DNA of 54,275 bases from Candidatus Aegiribacteria sp. MLS_C. GTDB taxonomy: Bacteria; Fermentibacterota; Fermentibacteria; Fermentibacterales; JCC-6. The DNA is taken from positions 1 to 54,275 of the forward strand of contig LQBI01000009.1 of assembly GCA_002030045.1 (NCBI GenBank), written 5' to 3'. Shown here piece by piece: positions 1-8,105 of the stretch. The notes beneath the pieces were generated by a model. The model saw nothing but the letters and a program-made list of their open reading frames with translations. It ran no database searches and was not told the origin of the DNA. A program made the position numbers and the translations under genes. Each line of letters opens with the position of its first letter. The first letter of the stretch is position 1.

Positions 1-2
1 CA

Positions 3-773
3 ACGATGATATCCCTCTGTCACAGCGCCTATGAGTGGGCCGTATACCGCACCGGTAAAGGTGCCGCCAAGATGCACGTACTTCTCGATGCTACGGATGT
101 AATGCCCGACTTCGTACACATCACGGAGGGACGGGCACACGACCTTGTGGTCCGTGACCTCCTCAAGATCAGGGAAGGAACCATCGTTGTCTTTGACCGG
201 GGTTACAACTCTCACGGCTTTTACGATGACCTTACGAGCCGGGAGGTGAACTTCGTGACGAGGATGCGCAGCAATACCCTCTATGAAGTTATCGAGAACA
301 GATCGGTATCCTACAGCATCAACCATCTCATAACCGACGACCAGGTGATCAGGATTACCGGCAGCAGCTATTATTTCAGAAGAGTGGTATCCATAGACCA
401 GGAGACTGGTCAGGAGATCGTTCTCCTGACCAATCTCCTACAATTCGGCCCTACCACCGTATCGAACATCTACAGGGCAAAGTGGGATATCGAGGAGTTC
501 TTCCGTCAGATAAAACAGAACCTTCATATCCGTACCTTCGTTGGTACCAGCAAGAACGCCTTCGAGATCCAGATTTGGACAGCATTGATATCGCTTCTGA
601 TCCTGATCTGGCTGAAGCACCGATCCCGATCAGAATGGTCATTCTCGGTGCTTGCTGCCATGGTGCGCTTCATTCTACTGTCCAACATTGATTTAGATGA
701 CTGGTTGCGTGATCCAGAAGGCAAACTGCTCAGATCATCTCAATCGGATCAGTTGAGTCTTGCCTTCTGTTAA
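3..773 (+). CDS. IS4-family DDE transposase, 5' end outside the window
   Basis: This is the C-terminal two thirds of an insertion-sequence transposase that cuts and pastes its element through an RNase H-like DDE core. The frame is open at the window edge. The first visible residues (T-M-I-S-L-C-H-S) match the stretch right after the first catalytic Asp in IS4 transposases, so that Asp lies just upstream. The second Asp sits in 'VFDRGYNSHGFYDDL' at about residue 65. The IS4 signature Y-x2-R...E...K is seen as 'YRAKWDIEEFFRQIKQ' near residue 160, with the Glu being the third catalytic acid. The C-terminus looks complete and ends '...LSLAFC'. No terminal inverted repeat could be recognised downstream. 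It adjoins a patch of broken genes, which fits a role in local rearrangement. Seen: the motifs. Known: the IS4 YREK signature. Confidence 0.9.
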   Translation, partial: TMISLCHSAYEWAVYRTGKGAAKMHVLLDATDVMPDFVHITEGRAHDLVVRDLLKIREGTIVVFDRGYNSHGFYDDLTSREVNFVTRMRSNTLYEVIENRSVSYSINHLITDDQVIRITGSSYYFRRVVSIDQETGQEIVLLTNLLQFGPTTVSNIYRAKWDIEEFFRQIKQNLHIRTFVGTSKNAFEIQIWTALISLLILIWLKHRSRSEWSFSVLAAMVRFILLSNIDLDDWLRDPEGKLLRSSQSDQLSLAFC

Positions 774-1149
774 TTGGACAGCATTCGGAAGGAGGTGAAT
801 ATCGAAGAGGGGTCAAACTGAGAATCGGACTACTCGGAAACGTAAGTTATTGATATGCTTGAAATGTTACGGACGGGTTTAGCTGTTTTGGACACTACTG
901 GTAATCGAGAAAGAATGCTAAGGATTTTGAAGGTTCAAGTCATTATTGAAGGTGCAAGTCAATGCTTTCGGAATTATTCAGGTTCAGGAATATCAGCATG
1001 TACTCGCACGGAGATAAGCTGCAATATCTGAACGGGATCATTCCCGCCCCAAGCCCCGAATCTTCTTCGGGATTCATAAAGCCTCACCGCCTGCAATCTG
1101 TACCGCGTTACGTGAATGGGTGCCCGTCCGTGTTCACAACCGGCGCCAC
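774..1149. other. Intergenic, no gene recognised
   Basis: No convincing coding frame is seen. It has a short imperfect tandem repeat with a 19-base period at about 927-943 and 946-962 (units reading TTGAAGGTTCAAGTCA and TTGAAGGTGCAAGTCA). It may include the end of the IS4 element, but I could not identify an inverted repeat or a target duplication. Confidence 0.5.
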
Positions 1150-1623
1150 TCAAGATCCGGACGGAATATCCAGTTCGTAGTGCAGCCTGCCTTCAGAGTC
1201 CGTCTCGCTTCTGCCCCCTGCCCCGTCCCAGATAGCCTGCAGGTAATGGTTGTCTTTCCGGATCGTTGCCGAGAGCCTGGAAATGCCCCTGTCCCTGGCT
1301 TCCTGAAGGAGCAGACCGAAGGCTTCAGAGCAGATTCCCCTGTTCCTGTAGCTGCTGCCTATCCAGCAGCCGACCCGGGCGGTTCCCGCCTTTCTTTTCA
1401 CATGGCTCAGTGAAAACAGTCCCACGAAGCTGTACCCCTCCATTATGGAGAAGCAGACAGACCTTTCGGCTCGCTCCCATTTCTGTATCTTCCTTCTCGC
1501 ATCCCGGGGGGTGATGTAGGAGCCGGCCGGAAAACCCATATCCAGGCGCAGGGCCTCGTCCTCGTTGAGGAGAACGGCCAGTTTGATGGTGTCTGTCTCT
1601 TCGAACCTCTTCAGTATAGCCAA
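1150..1623 (-). CDS. GNAT-family N-acetyltransferase
   Basis: This is a predicted cytoplasmic acetyl-CoA-dependent N-acetyltransferase of 157 residues, of the RimJ/RimL-like type that acetylates amino groups of proteins or small molecules. The acetyl-CoA loop is visible as 'WIGSSYRNRGICSEAF' around residues 90-105 (R/Q-x-x-G-x-G/A variant), followed by the usual beta-strand 'RLSATIRKDN'. The start is TTG, 4 nt after the stop of the upstream remnant, with no clear Shine-Dalgarno. It is supported because the N-terminus then lines up with the ATG-started paralogue at 27632-28159, to which it is about 40% identical by eye. The substrate cannot be told from sequence. Confidence 0.85.
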   Translation of the reverse strand: MAILKRFEETDTIKLAVLLNEDEALRLDMGFPAGSYITPRDARRKIQKWERAERSVCFSIMEGYSFVGLFSLSHVKRKAGTARVGCWIGSSYRNRGICSEAFGLLLQEARDRGISRLSATIRKDNHYLQAIWDGAGGRSETDSEGRLHYELDIPSGS

Positions 1624-1627
1624 GGTT

Positions 1628-1936
1628 CTAGTAGAAGAGTCTCTGAAAGGTGTTCATCATCTGCTCACCCCTGTATGTGAAGGTTGCGGCCAGTTCCAGC
1701 TGTTCCGAGCCGAAACTGGTGTGAATTCCGGAATCGTCCACCAGTTTGATCAGCTCACCCTGATCGTAGTAGAACCTGGTTTCGGCCATGTCGGGCCTTC
1801 CGGTGACATATACGAAGATCAGTTCTCCGTAGCCGCCGTCGAGGCATTCCGTATACTCATGGCAGGCTGCTCTGTCAACCACCAGATGAGCCTTCATCAG
1901 GTTGTCCGGATAGGGCTCCTCCTCGGAGAAGCCTAA
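1628..1936 (-). pseudogene. 5'-truncated hypothetical gene
   Basis: The frame reads well as protein from about 1936 to its stop (roughly 100 residues). Coding-like sequence ('FSEEEPYPDNL') lies upstream of the only ATG at 1897, and a TAA closes the frame three codons further up. No start or ribosome binding site is present there, so this looks like the 3' end of a longer gene. The visible part has a 'FTYRGEQMMNTFQRLFY' end and alternating acidic and hydrophobic residues. I do not recognise the family. It lies 4 nt upstream of the GNAT gene. It could instead be a short intact gene of 89 residues from 1897. Confidence 0.5.
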
Positions 1937-1991
1937 TTAGAGGGACCTGCCGCTTCGTCGTCTAGAGTTAAGGGTAGAGGCTTATTTTCGC

Positions 1992-3020
1992 TCAGCCTGT
2001 TTCATAGAATTCCACCAGATCACACAGTAGCCCGCAGAGTTCCTCGAATTCGAGTCCTGGAAGCTGTATAGCCCGTTTAAGGCGCGCTGATTGGAGTGGA
2101 GCCGTTTGCTGCAGTTGCGGCAGGACCTTATGAATTGTCAGCCTCAGCTCACCGTGGATCGTACTGATCGGTTCATTCTCCAGGCTGGGATTATTCAGAG
2201 CCATCCAGATGCTCTCAAGAGCTCTTAATGCCTTGGGCCAATCCATCCAGTCTGCTGTTCTGCCAGCAGGACAGAGGAATTTCTCCCATGAATCGTCCCC
2301 GAAGCTGTACAGGGATTCCTTTCCACTAACTCGCTTGATCAGTTTCCCGGACATATACATATCGGAGATAGCATTGTAGATCGTCTTTGACGAATACCCT
2401 GTTACCGAAGCAATCTCGGTAGGATTTGCTTCCTTGTGTGTAAGCAGATAGGTGATCAATTCACATCTGGAATTCAAGCCGAGGAGAGCCCGGAGCTTTA
2501 GTATCAGGTTCGCGGAGAGATCCGGGTTGAACTGTACAACTGCTTCACGTCGTCTGAATTTCCGCCTGATGTAACCAGCTTTTTCGAAAGCATCGTCAGA
2601 ATCGCCAAGCTGTGGCTGAGGTGAGCCATCCTTCAGTTTGAAAAGCTGTTCTGATCTTGCCGAATCGCTGAATATCTCCTCGCTGAGTCTCTCCCATTTC
2701 GACCTGGAAGCCGGTTTCATCAGAAGGTGCGCAATGGCTGCAAGGAGCTGCTTCCCTTTGAAATCCCCGCGCCGATTAATGGTTTTCAGACGCTGGATAT
2801 TGAGTAATCGCTGATTGAAGCTCAGCCACTCCAGCATGGAATCAAATATACGGGGTTCGTACCTGCCTACTGTGCAGGTAAAGAGCACCAGGGCTTCAGG
2901 ATCCAGTACCCACTTCTCCACAGGACGGGCATTACCGGATATGCCCAGTGTGGTCCACTGCGACCAGACGAGGTCAAGCATTCGATTCAGCAGTCTGAGT
3001 CTACAGTCTTTCAGCGACAT
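1992..3020 (-). CDS. Winged-helix protein, antitoxin-like partner of a nucleotidyltransferase
   Basis: A 342-residue protein with an N-terminal helical region ('LVWSQWTTLGISGNA', then 'DPEALVLFTC') and a winged helix-turn-helix near residues 200-260 ('NPTEIASVTGYSSKTIYNAI' plus a wing with 'GKLIKRVSG'). I recall this architecture paired with nucleotidyltransferase genes in toxin-antitoxin-like modules; that recollection has not been checked. The ATG at 3020 is preferred to one at 3083. The longer form would be read through the C-terminal codons of the remnant at 3001-3294, and the short form gives the natural 20-nt overlap of a translationally coupled pair. Its partner is truncated, so this may be an orphan. 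It is probably a cytoplasmic DNA-binding protein. Confidence 0.7.
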   Translation of the reverse strand: MSLKDCRLRLLNRMLDLVWSQWTTLGISGNARPVEKWVLDPEALVLFTCTVGRYEPRIFDSMLEWLSFNQRLLNIQRLKTINRRGDFKGKQLLAAIAHLLMKPASRSKWERLSEEIFSDSARSEQLFKLKDGSPQPQLGDSDDAFEKAGYIRRKFRRREAVVQFNPDLSANLILKLRALLGLNSRCELITYLLTHKEANPTEIASVTGYSSKTIYNAISDMYMSGKLIKRVSGKESLYSFGDDSWEKFLCPAGRTADWMDWPKALRALESIWMALNNPSLENEPISTIHGELRLTIHKVLPQLQQTAPLQSARLKRAIQLPGLEFEELCGLLCDLVEFYETG

Positions 3021-3294
3021 CTTCGTATCCAAGCTGCTCATACATTGAGATAAGGATCTTCCTGAACCCTTCGGAGGGATCATGTGTCATGCTCCACCGA
3101 GCAGCGTTCTCCATTTCCCGGGGGGAAGGATCCAGCAGGATAAGATCATCTACATGAACTCCAAGGCTGTCCGCTGCGGCAAAGACCTTGAAGTGGATTT
3201 GATCGACACGGTCGATGAAGTAAGCGATAATTGGGGGGCATTCTTTATATGCAGTCGTTCTCCGAGCATACTTAGTGCTGTTTCTAGGTTGGAG
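3001..3294 (-). pseudogene. 3' remnant of a nucleotidyltransferase-like gene
   Basis: An open frame of 97 codons has no start and is closed upstream by a TAA at 3295-3297. The decoded end contains 'FIDRVDQIHFKVFAAADS', 'GVHVDDLILLDPSP' and 'ARWSMTHDPSEGFR', and ends 'GYEDVAERL'. I associate this ending with nucleotidyltransferase proteins encoded next to winged-helix partners such as the one that follows here. The N-terminal catalytic half is missing, and the sequence upstream (to about 3520) is AT-richer with several stops. The stop overlaps the start of the next gene by 20 nt, typical of an ancestral two-gene operon. The family call is an inference from memory. Confidence 0.55.
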
Positions 3295-3521
3295 TTACTC
3301 AATTCCATTTCTTCTCTCCAACTTTGTACTTATTGTCCCTATAATACGTACAATAACTTCCAACGTCCAGTGTCTTCACATGAGATTTCAGATAAACCTA
3401 AGCAGCAAGCCGTTTAGAACGATACCCGGTCTCGCCTTCTCCCCTAACCCGGGAAACGGGTTGGTGACTGGGAATGAAGTTGTCTGCGAAATGCTGAGAG
3501 CTATTCAAGATGCCTGCGATA

Positions 3522-4151
3522 TCATATGAGGACTATTCCGTGGGCGGCGCGGATAAAGAAGGCCTTGCATTCCTCCCATCTGAACGGCACCAGCATAACA
3601 GGCATGGGCTCCCTCTCCGCATCCTGGAAATAGTTGAGGCTTTTCAGGGTCTGGTAGAGGTTTATTCTGGAGATGTCGTATTTCTCGGGGAGAAGGGTGA
3701 AGTAGTCCTGAAGCAGCAGATCGCCCTGGAGTACCGTGTAGAGGTCGATAAAGTCCTTCCGGCTGCCCCTGTTATGGATTTCCATGAGTTTCATCAGGGC
3801 GATGTCCCTTATGTCCGCTATGGAGAAATCCCTGTAGGGTACTGTCTCGTAGAGCCAGGGTGCATCCAGTTTAAAAAAAGACATCTTCGTTCCATCTATC
3901 AGTACGGTGAGAGTATGAGCGTAATCCTGCAGCGTCTCATATGGTCCTAAGCGGCGGAGTCCCTCATGGAGATGCCGTACATCTTCAACATCCCCCCGGA
4001 AGAGGTCCAGGTCATCGGATACTCTATGTCCCAGCTGAAGTCCGAGACCGGTTCCACCGGCCAGAACCCATCCCCGGAGAAGGGAAGAAGGATCGGATTC
4101 CAAACTTCTCAGGAATTCCAGGCAATTCTTCGAAAGGACCTTTTCGTGCAT
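3522..4151 (-). CDS. AbiEii/AbiGii-type nucleotidyltransferase toxin
   Basis: A 209-residue protein with the AbiEii-type nucleotidyltransferase core. The segment at residues 31-51 reads AGGTGLGLQLGH-RVSDDLDLF and supplies the G-G-T...G-H-R...D-D-L-D-L-F signature with the metal-binding Asp pair (D47, D49). The downstream 'ALMKLMEIHNRGSRKDFIDLY' is the family's helix with K...R...KD-x-x-D. Characterised members (AbiE, MenT) transfer nucleotides to tRNA or another target and stop growth. The gene overlaps the upstream XRE gene by 43 nt, so the two are co-translated in antitoxin-first order. It looks intact, unlike the module downstream of it. Confidence 0.85.
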   Translation of the reverse strand: MHEKVLSKNCLEFLRSLESDPSSLLRGWVLAGGTGLGLQLGHRVSDDLDLFRGDVEDVRHLHEGLRRLGPYETLQDYAHTLTVLIDGTKMSFFKLDAPWLYETVPYRDFSIADIRDIALMKLMEIHNRGSRKDFIDLYTVLQGDLLLQDYFTLLPEKYDISRINLYQTLKSLNYFQDAEREPMPVMLVPFRWEECKAFFIRAAHGIVLI

Positions 4152-4630
4152 TCCATTCCCTCCTTCCGAAGGATACCGTTCCAGAAATCCCTGGTTTCAG
4201 GTGACAGCCTTGTAGCCTTCTGTACCGATTTCAGGAAACGTTCTTTCCCCATCAATTGCTGAAGGGCATGGACATCTGACAGCCTGCCGTTTTCCAGCAC
4301 TCTCTCCACCACCCATACTGAATGATCCTTAACTGTATCCCCGCTGAATTCGGTATCCCAGAAAAGCCTCTTCAGCTGCTTGATGATGTCCTCTGCAGAT
4401 CCGGGGTCCCCTGTGCTATTGCGGCAAGCCGAAAGGTTCACATCAAGCCGGCAGTCCAGGGCCATGGCCAGTTTCCGAAGTGTTGCAATTTCGAACCTGG
4501 TCCAGCCGTTCTCGTACCTGGAGATGGTGGCGGGGGAAGTATCCGCAAGCCTGGCAAGATCGTAAACAGACAGCCCCATTTCGATCCTGCGCCTCTTCAA
4601 CTGTTCGGAAACACTATCAATACTCTTCAT
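4109..4630 (-). CDS. XRE-family antitoxin/regulator of the AbiEii-type toxin
   Basis: A 173-residue protein with an N-terminal Cro/C1-type helix-turn-helix at about residues 10-65 ('VYDLARLADTSPATISRYEN') and a C-terminal half ('FWDTEFSGDTVKDHSVWVVE') that I take to be the toxin-binding part. I recall this C-terminal half as common in antitoxins paired with AbiEii-like toxins. The ATG at 4630 is chosen over a longer frame reaching 5185, because the extension is read through by another remnant and the promoter and operator lie right in front of 4630. The predicted transcription start falls at or within a base or two of the ATG, so the message may be leaderless. It probably represses its own operon. 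Confidence 0.85.
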   Translation of the reverse strand: MKSIDSVSEQLKRRRIEMGLSVYDLARLADTSPATISRYENGWTRFEIATLRKLAMALDCRLDVNLSACRNSTGDPGSAEDIIKQLKRLFWDTEFSGDTVKDHSVWVVERVLENGRLSDVHALQQLMGKERFLKSVQKATRLSPETRDFWNGILRKEGMECTKRSFRRIAWNS

Positions 4631-4634
4631 ATTG

Positions 4635-4650
4635 TTATCATAGATGATAA
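4635..4650. promoter_or_regulatory. Operator-like perfect inverted repeat over the -10 box
   Basis: TTATCAT-AG-ATGATAA is a perfect 7-bp inverted repeat with a 2-bp centre. It covers the -10 box and lies 4 bp before the antitoxin start. This is the size and place expected of an operator bound by an XRE dimer for autoregulation. The palindrome is seen; the binding is inferred. Confidence 0.7.
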
Positions 4651-4665
4651 TATTTAGTCGGTCAA
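4637..4665 (-). promoter_or_regulatory. Promoter of the toxin-antitoxin operon
   Basis: On the minus strand a -35 TTGACC (4665-4660), a 17-bp spacer and a -10 TATGAT (4642-4637) are present, a close match to the sigma70 consensus. The start point about 7 nt after the -10 box coincides with the ATG at 4630, which suggests a leaderless transcript. Confidence 0.65.
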
Positions 4666-4801
4666 TGCGTAAAACCTCATGCCGCAGTACAGCTGCTCCG
4701 GCTGTGCATGTTCCCCCAGACAGCAATTTCAGCACGGAGTTCGAATCTGCCGGTCCTTTTGGTGACATGGGACGTGGATCCTCCTGATCATGCCGGGATG
4801 A

Positions 4802-5071
4802 CACTCTTCCGATTACTGGAAGGGGGATGTGGACGGGGCCATCTCCGAATATGAAGGCCTGGTGACATTCCAGCCTGAAAGCAGGGACCGGCATCTCGTT
4901 CATCCCCGGTATCATTACCGCCTGGCCGGATTGTACGAGGAGAAGGGCCTCTGGAAGAAGGCGGCCGGGCAGTACCGGGTGTTCCTGCACCACTGGAAGG
5001 AAGCGGACAGGGACCTTCCCGAGCTTGCGGACGCCGAGGAGAGGCTGGCGAAGCTGCCGGACAGGGATTAG
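4802..5071 (+). pseudogene. 3' remnant of a TPR-repeat protein
   Basis: About 89 codons read as the C-terminal end of a tetratricopeptide protein: 'DYWKGDVDGAISEYEGLV', then 'RYHYRLAGLYEEKGLWKKA' and 'QYRVFLHHWKEAD', ending 'AEERLAKLPDRD'. This ending is typical of large TPR proteins fused to kinase or TolB-like domains, where the last repeat has 'F-L-x-x-W-K-x-A-D'. The frame is closed by a TGA at 4799-4801. The good match continues upstream of the first possible start (GTG 4829), so the N-terminal part has been lost. It starts about 140 bp from the divergent toxin-antitoxin promoter. Confidence 0.6.
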
Positions 5072-5102
5072 TACAGCAATCGAGAACTGACAGCTGGACA
5101 GT

Positions 5103-5270
5103 ATGGAATACATGAAACGAATGCTGACGGCATTAATCGCTTCTCTCTTGCTTGCGGGTTGATTGCTCGCACAGGACACGGACACTTCGTATCACTGGAC
5201 TTCGCTTCAACGAAGTCCCCTGCAGGGACATTATCAGGTTCAAGCCCGCATTAGTGTGCAAATCCATTGA
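5103..5270 (+). pseudogene. Short exported-protein gene with a stop inside its signal peptide
   Basis: ATG at 5103 opens a textbook signal peptide (M-E-Y-M-K-R-M-L-T-A-L-I-A-S-L-L-L-A-G). It is cut by a TGA at 5160-5162 and then continues in the same frame as 'LLAQDTDTSYHWTSLQRS' to a stop at 5268. Restoring one codon would give an uninterrupted signal sequence with an 'LLAQ-D' cleavage region and a short mature part. Other genes here use TGA as a normal stop, so recoding is unlikely and a nonsense mutation is the simplest reading. The mature part is also short, so the 3' end may be lost too. Confidence 0.5.
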
Positions 5271-5458
5271 ACACTCTCGCAGGATGGTTGTGCTCGGATT
5301 GTTCGGTTATGTCCGGTACAATCGTCTGTACTGGTATTCTTCACAGGAGTTGTATTGCCGGAAAAGGGCGCTGTACTCAGGAATTCAAGTATCATGAGAA
5401 CTGCGCAGCATCACGGGAATGACACTGCGCAGCAAGATGTACTGGATTCAGGAATCGT

Positions 5459-6679
5459 CTATCTCATTATCACGACCCTGGCGGAAACACCCTCCTCGGC
5501 GGTTACGAGCCGGATGAAGTAGACACCTGAATCCAGCTCTGCTCCTTGAGAACTCCTTCCGTCCCAGGAGACCGTGTGCTGACCTGCGGGAGAACTTCCC
5601 AGGTCCCGTGTACTGACGAGACGTCCGGCGGTGTCGTAGACCTCGAGGGTTGTCGCGGATAGTCCGGGGGACTGATACGATATCGTCATCAATGAGGTCA
5701 TCGGATTTGGAGTTATCCCCTGAATGGATAGTGAGGAAGGGAAAACAATCTCATGTGAAGCATCCCCTATTGGAACGTCGATCTCCCTCAGCCCGAGGCT
5801 GTGATTGATCCCCGCCGAAAGGGCCACGAAATGCTCGTTGGGCTCAGGAACATCGCACTGGCCGTACAAGTTATACCCCCACGCTACTATGGAGCCATCC
5901 GTCTTAAGCCCGAGGCTGTGGCCATGTCCCCCCGAAACCGCTACGAAATCACTGTTGGGAGAAGGCACATCGCACTGACCGTAGCCATTATTCCCCCACG
6001 CTACGATGGAGCCGTCCGCCCTCAGCCCCAGGCTGTGAATCCCTCCCGCCGAAACGGCCAGATAATCGCTGTTCGGTAGGGGCACATCGCACTGACCGTC
6101 GTCATTTTTCCCCCACGCCGCGATGGAGCTGTCTGCCCTCAGCCCCAGGCTGTGCATGCTTCCTGCCTCTATCGCCACGAAACCTGCGTTGGGTGCAGGT
6201 ACATCGCACTGGCCGTAGTAGTTGTCCCCCCACGCTGCGATGGAGCCGTCCGCCCTCAGCCCCAGGCTGTGCATGCTTCCTGCCGCTGCCGCCAAGAAAG
6301 GACCACTGTCAGGCACATCGCACTGACCGCAGACATTATCCCCCCACGCCCAGATGGAGCCGTCTTCTTTCAGGCCGAGGCTGTGACTGCCTCCTCCCGA
6401 TACCGCCATGAACCCCTCGTTGGGTGCAGGAACATTGCACTCGCCTTGCTGGTTGTTCCCCCACGCCACGACTGAGCCGTCTTCCTTCAGTCCGAGGCTG
6501 TGAAAGAATCCCGCTGCAGTCGCAACGAAATCCTCGTTGGGCACAGGCACATCGCACTGGCCGTACAAGTTATACCCCCACGCCAGGATCTCATAGCTAA
6601 CCTGCGCCAGCCCGGTCCCCGCTGCAGCCATAAGAAGCATTGGAACAAGCGCGAACACTGCACTGAAGCGCTTTTTCAT
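5459..6679 (-). CDS. Secreted RCC1-type repeat protein with C-terminal sorting tail
   Basis: A 406-residue exported protein. The start is the ATG at 6679 (M-K-K-R-F...), with GAGAGG 8 nt upstream; a GTG three codons earlier is less likely. The signal peptide ends near 'GTGLAQ'. Seven tandem repeats of 38-39 residues follow, of the form AWG.N..GQCDVP.P (15 residues), then F.A...G..HSLGL..DGS. This is the RCC1/alpha-tubulin-suppressor repeat, which folds as a seven-bladed propeller. The last ~85 residues are a FlgD-Ig-like or Por-secretion-like tail ('VYDTAGRLVSTRDL', ending 'GVYFIRLV...VVIMR'). Most blades carry the Cys of 'GQCDVP'. It is probably on the cell surface; the ligand is unknown. 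Confidence 0.85.
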   Translation of the reverse strand: MKKRFSAVFALVPMLLMAAAGTGLAQVSYEILAWGYNLYGQCDVPVPNEDFVATAAGFFHSLGLKEDGSVVAWGNNQQGECNVPAPNEGFMAVSGGGSHSLGLKEDGSIWAWGDNVCGQCDVPDSGPFLAAAAGSMHSLGLRADGSIAAWGDNYYGQCDVPAPNAGFVAIEAGSMHSLGLRADSSIAAWGKNDDGQCDVPLPNSDYLAVSAGGIHSLGLRADGSIVAWGNNGYGQCDVPSPNSDFVAVSGGHGHSLGLKTDGSIVAWGYNLYGQCDVPEPNEHFVALSAGINHSLGLREIDVPIGDASHEIVFPSSLSIQGITPNPMTSLMTISYQSPGLSATTLEVYDTAGRLVSTRDLGSSPAGQHTVSWDGRSSQGAELDSGVYFIRLVTAEEGVSARVVIMR

Positions 6680-7241
6680 GAGTATCACCTCTCAGAGATT
6701 AACTGTCTTACAAGCACAATCCTTGCCGTCGCTGTCTGTCAAACGCCTGAAGCCTGATCGGAAAGCTCCCTGAAGACAGGTCGGTTGCTTAACCGAACCA
6801 CCAGTTCCAGCAAATGCTCTTCCTGAATGCGTGAATCTATTATGGACGGAGACGGAGTCGCCCGGGGCGGGATACGGTAACTTCATGGAGAAAAGGGTCC
6901 TGGATGAAGCGACCGAGATGTCGCTCATTGTTTGTCCTTCAACTACGTAGTCAGCAGGTGGCTGCAATCTGCATGCAAAACCTTAAGGGGGTTGCAGTCG
7001 CTTTATGGCTAAGTATCTCTTTAATACACCGAACGTATATGGAGCATTAAACGGACCCCGTCAATAGAGTCATTCCACACTTGGGCAGTATGAAGGATGT
7101 CCATGGCAAGGGTTCTCGGAGCCATACTCGTGAACTCACTGTTCTTCATGATCTTCAGCAACGGGAAACTGGATCACACGCTTTCCAAGATCTTATCTGT
7201 GCCCATGCTGATCGGGGTAATATCACCGATTACCACCGATT
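6680..7241. other. Intergenic, mostly without recognisable genes
   Basis: The last ~130 bp before the RCC1 gene start should hold its promoter, but none is clear. On the plus strand, 7097 to about 7260 reads as a hydrophobic peptide (M-S-M-A-R-V-L-G-A-I-L-V-N-S-L-F-F...) with moderate codon bias, then loses protein character where it meets the 3' end of the opposite gene. It could be the 5' remnant of a membrane-protein gene; support is weak. Confidence 0.35.
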
Positions 7242-7682
7242 TCAATGCTCTTTTATCAGTATGGGAACGCTTACCGCAAAGACCCGATGCCCGGCGGAAG
7301 GCTCCATGCCGGTTGAATACCCGACCCCGCCGCCGTAGAGGAAATCCCATGCGGCAGGGCTGTCCGCCCACACCAATTCGCCGCCACAGACAAAAGGACC
7401 CCGGGAATCCGCGGATACCCCTGCTTCGTACAGGTCCTCCAGTTCATCGATGGAAGGCATCCGCCAGCCGTTCCCCAGGCTGTCCACCCAATCCCGGGCT
7501 TGAGCCCAGTCAAGGTCCCGGTCCGGTCCCACCAGCCATTGAAAGCCTGTGGCGGTATCGATGACGAACTCCCCGAAGGTCTGGAACCGGTCCTCAGTGG
7601 TAGCGTCGGGAGCGGCGAGGACCAGCGAGGCCAGGAAGCCTGCGATCATGGTCCAACAGAGTACGGGTTCCCTTGTTCTCAT
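7242..7682 (-). CDS. Exported DUF1566-like (Lcl C-terminal-like) protein
   Basis: A 146-residue protein. The ATG at 7682 has GAGG 7 nt upstream. The N-terminus (M-R-T-R-E-P-V-L-C-W-T-M-I-A-G-F-L-A-S-L-V-L-A-A-P) is a signal peptide or membrane anchor. The mature part has the DUF1566 pattern: 'TATGFQWLVGPDRDLDWAQA', 'GNGWRMPSIDELEDLY' and a final 'HRVFAVSVPI'. This domain occurs in bacterial surface proteins; its function is unknown. Its first 53 bp of leader and codons are almost the same as those of the unrelated membrane protein at 10657-11016. Confidence 0.75.
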   Translation of the reverse strand: MRTREPVLCWTMIAGFLASLVLAAPDATTEDRFQTFGEFVIDTATGFQWLVGPDRDLDWAQARDWVDSLGNGWRMPSIDELEDLYEAGVSADSRGPFVCGGELVWADSPAAWDFLYGGGVGYSTGMEPSAGHRVFAVSVPILIKEH

Positions 7683-7694
7683 ACCATCACCTCT
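7642..7694 (-). repeat. Shared 5' gene cassette, copy 1
   Basis: This stretch of ribosome binding site plus the first 13 codons matches 10976-11028 at 47 of 53 positions. The match starts 12 nt before the ATG and fades after the codons for W-T-x-I-A. Confidence 0.8.
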
Positions 7695-8105
7695 ACTATT
7701 AAGCCGACCTCCGCCCAGGCGGTGCCTTCGAAGGCCTTCCCGTTGACTGCCCTTACCGCTTCCTCGTCTTCCGGACATTCGGGTCTTACCTTGATCATCT
7801 TCCTCCCGGGGGAGGCTTGCAGACCGGCAAGTCCTTACTTGAGGCCGGTCGGTGCAGACCTGGTATGCTGGCCTCATCACACTCTTCTCTTCTGACGCTT
7901 TGATCCTGCAACAGTATACCCGCCAGCACAAAACCCGCTCAGGCTGTCCATATTAACATGGCCACTTCAGAGAGTAACATATACCAGAGCATGGAGAAAG
8001 CGTTGGAAACGCATCCGGATGCCTACATGGTATTGGTGAGCCAGGTATGGTAGCGGAGGACCATGCCCGTTGAGGAGTACCTGGATTCTCTATGGAGGTT
8101 TCACC
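7683..8105. other. Intergenic, no gene recognised
   Basis: No ordinary gene is visible. On the plus strand 7958-8053 could encode a 31-residue peptide ('SNIYQSMEKALETHPDAYMV' in the middle) that looks protein-like but has no ribosome binding site. It is perhaps a fragment of a lost gene. Confidence 0.35.

Noticed and set aside
4664-5185. N-terminal extension of the XRE antitoxin frame
   Set aside because: It runs antisense to the TPR and signal-peptide remnants, has no protein character, and bypasses the promoter and operator at 4635-4665.
5400-5440. Direct repeat of ACTGCGCAGCA twice in 35 bp, considered as a recombination or origin site
   Set aside because: There are only two short copies and no associated gene or conserved box.
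5800-6600. Regular repeats considered as a possible CRISPR or tandem-repeat locus
   Set aside because: The ~117-bp periodicity is the coding pattern of the RCC1 blades, and no spacers exist.
6692-6967. Minus-strand frame of 91 codons upstream of the RCC1 gene
   Set aside because: It has no ribosome site, odd composition and no family pattern. A faint similarity to a sorting-tail start ('FSMKLPYPAPGDSVSVHN') is not enough.
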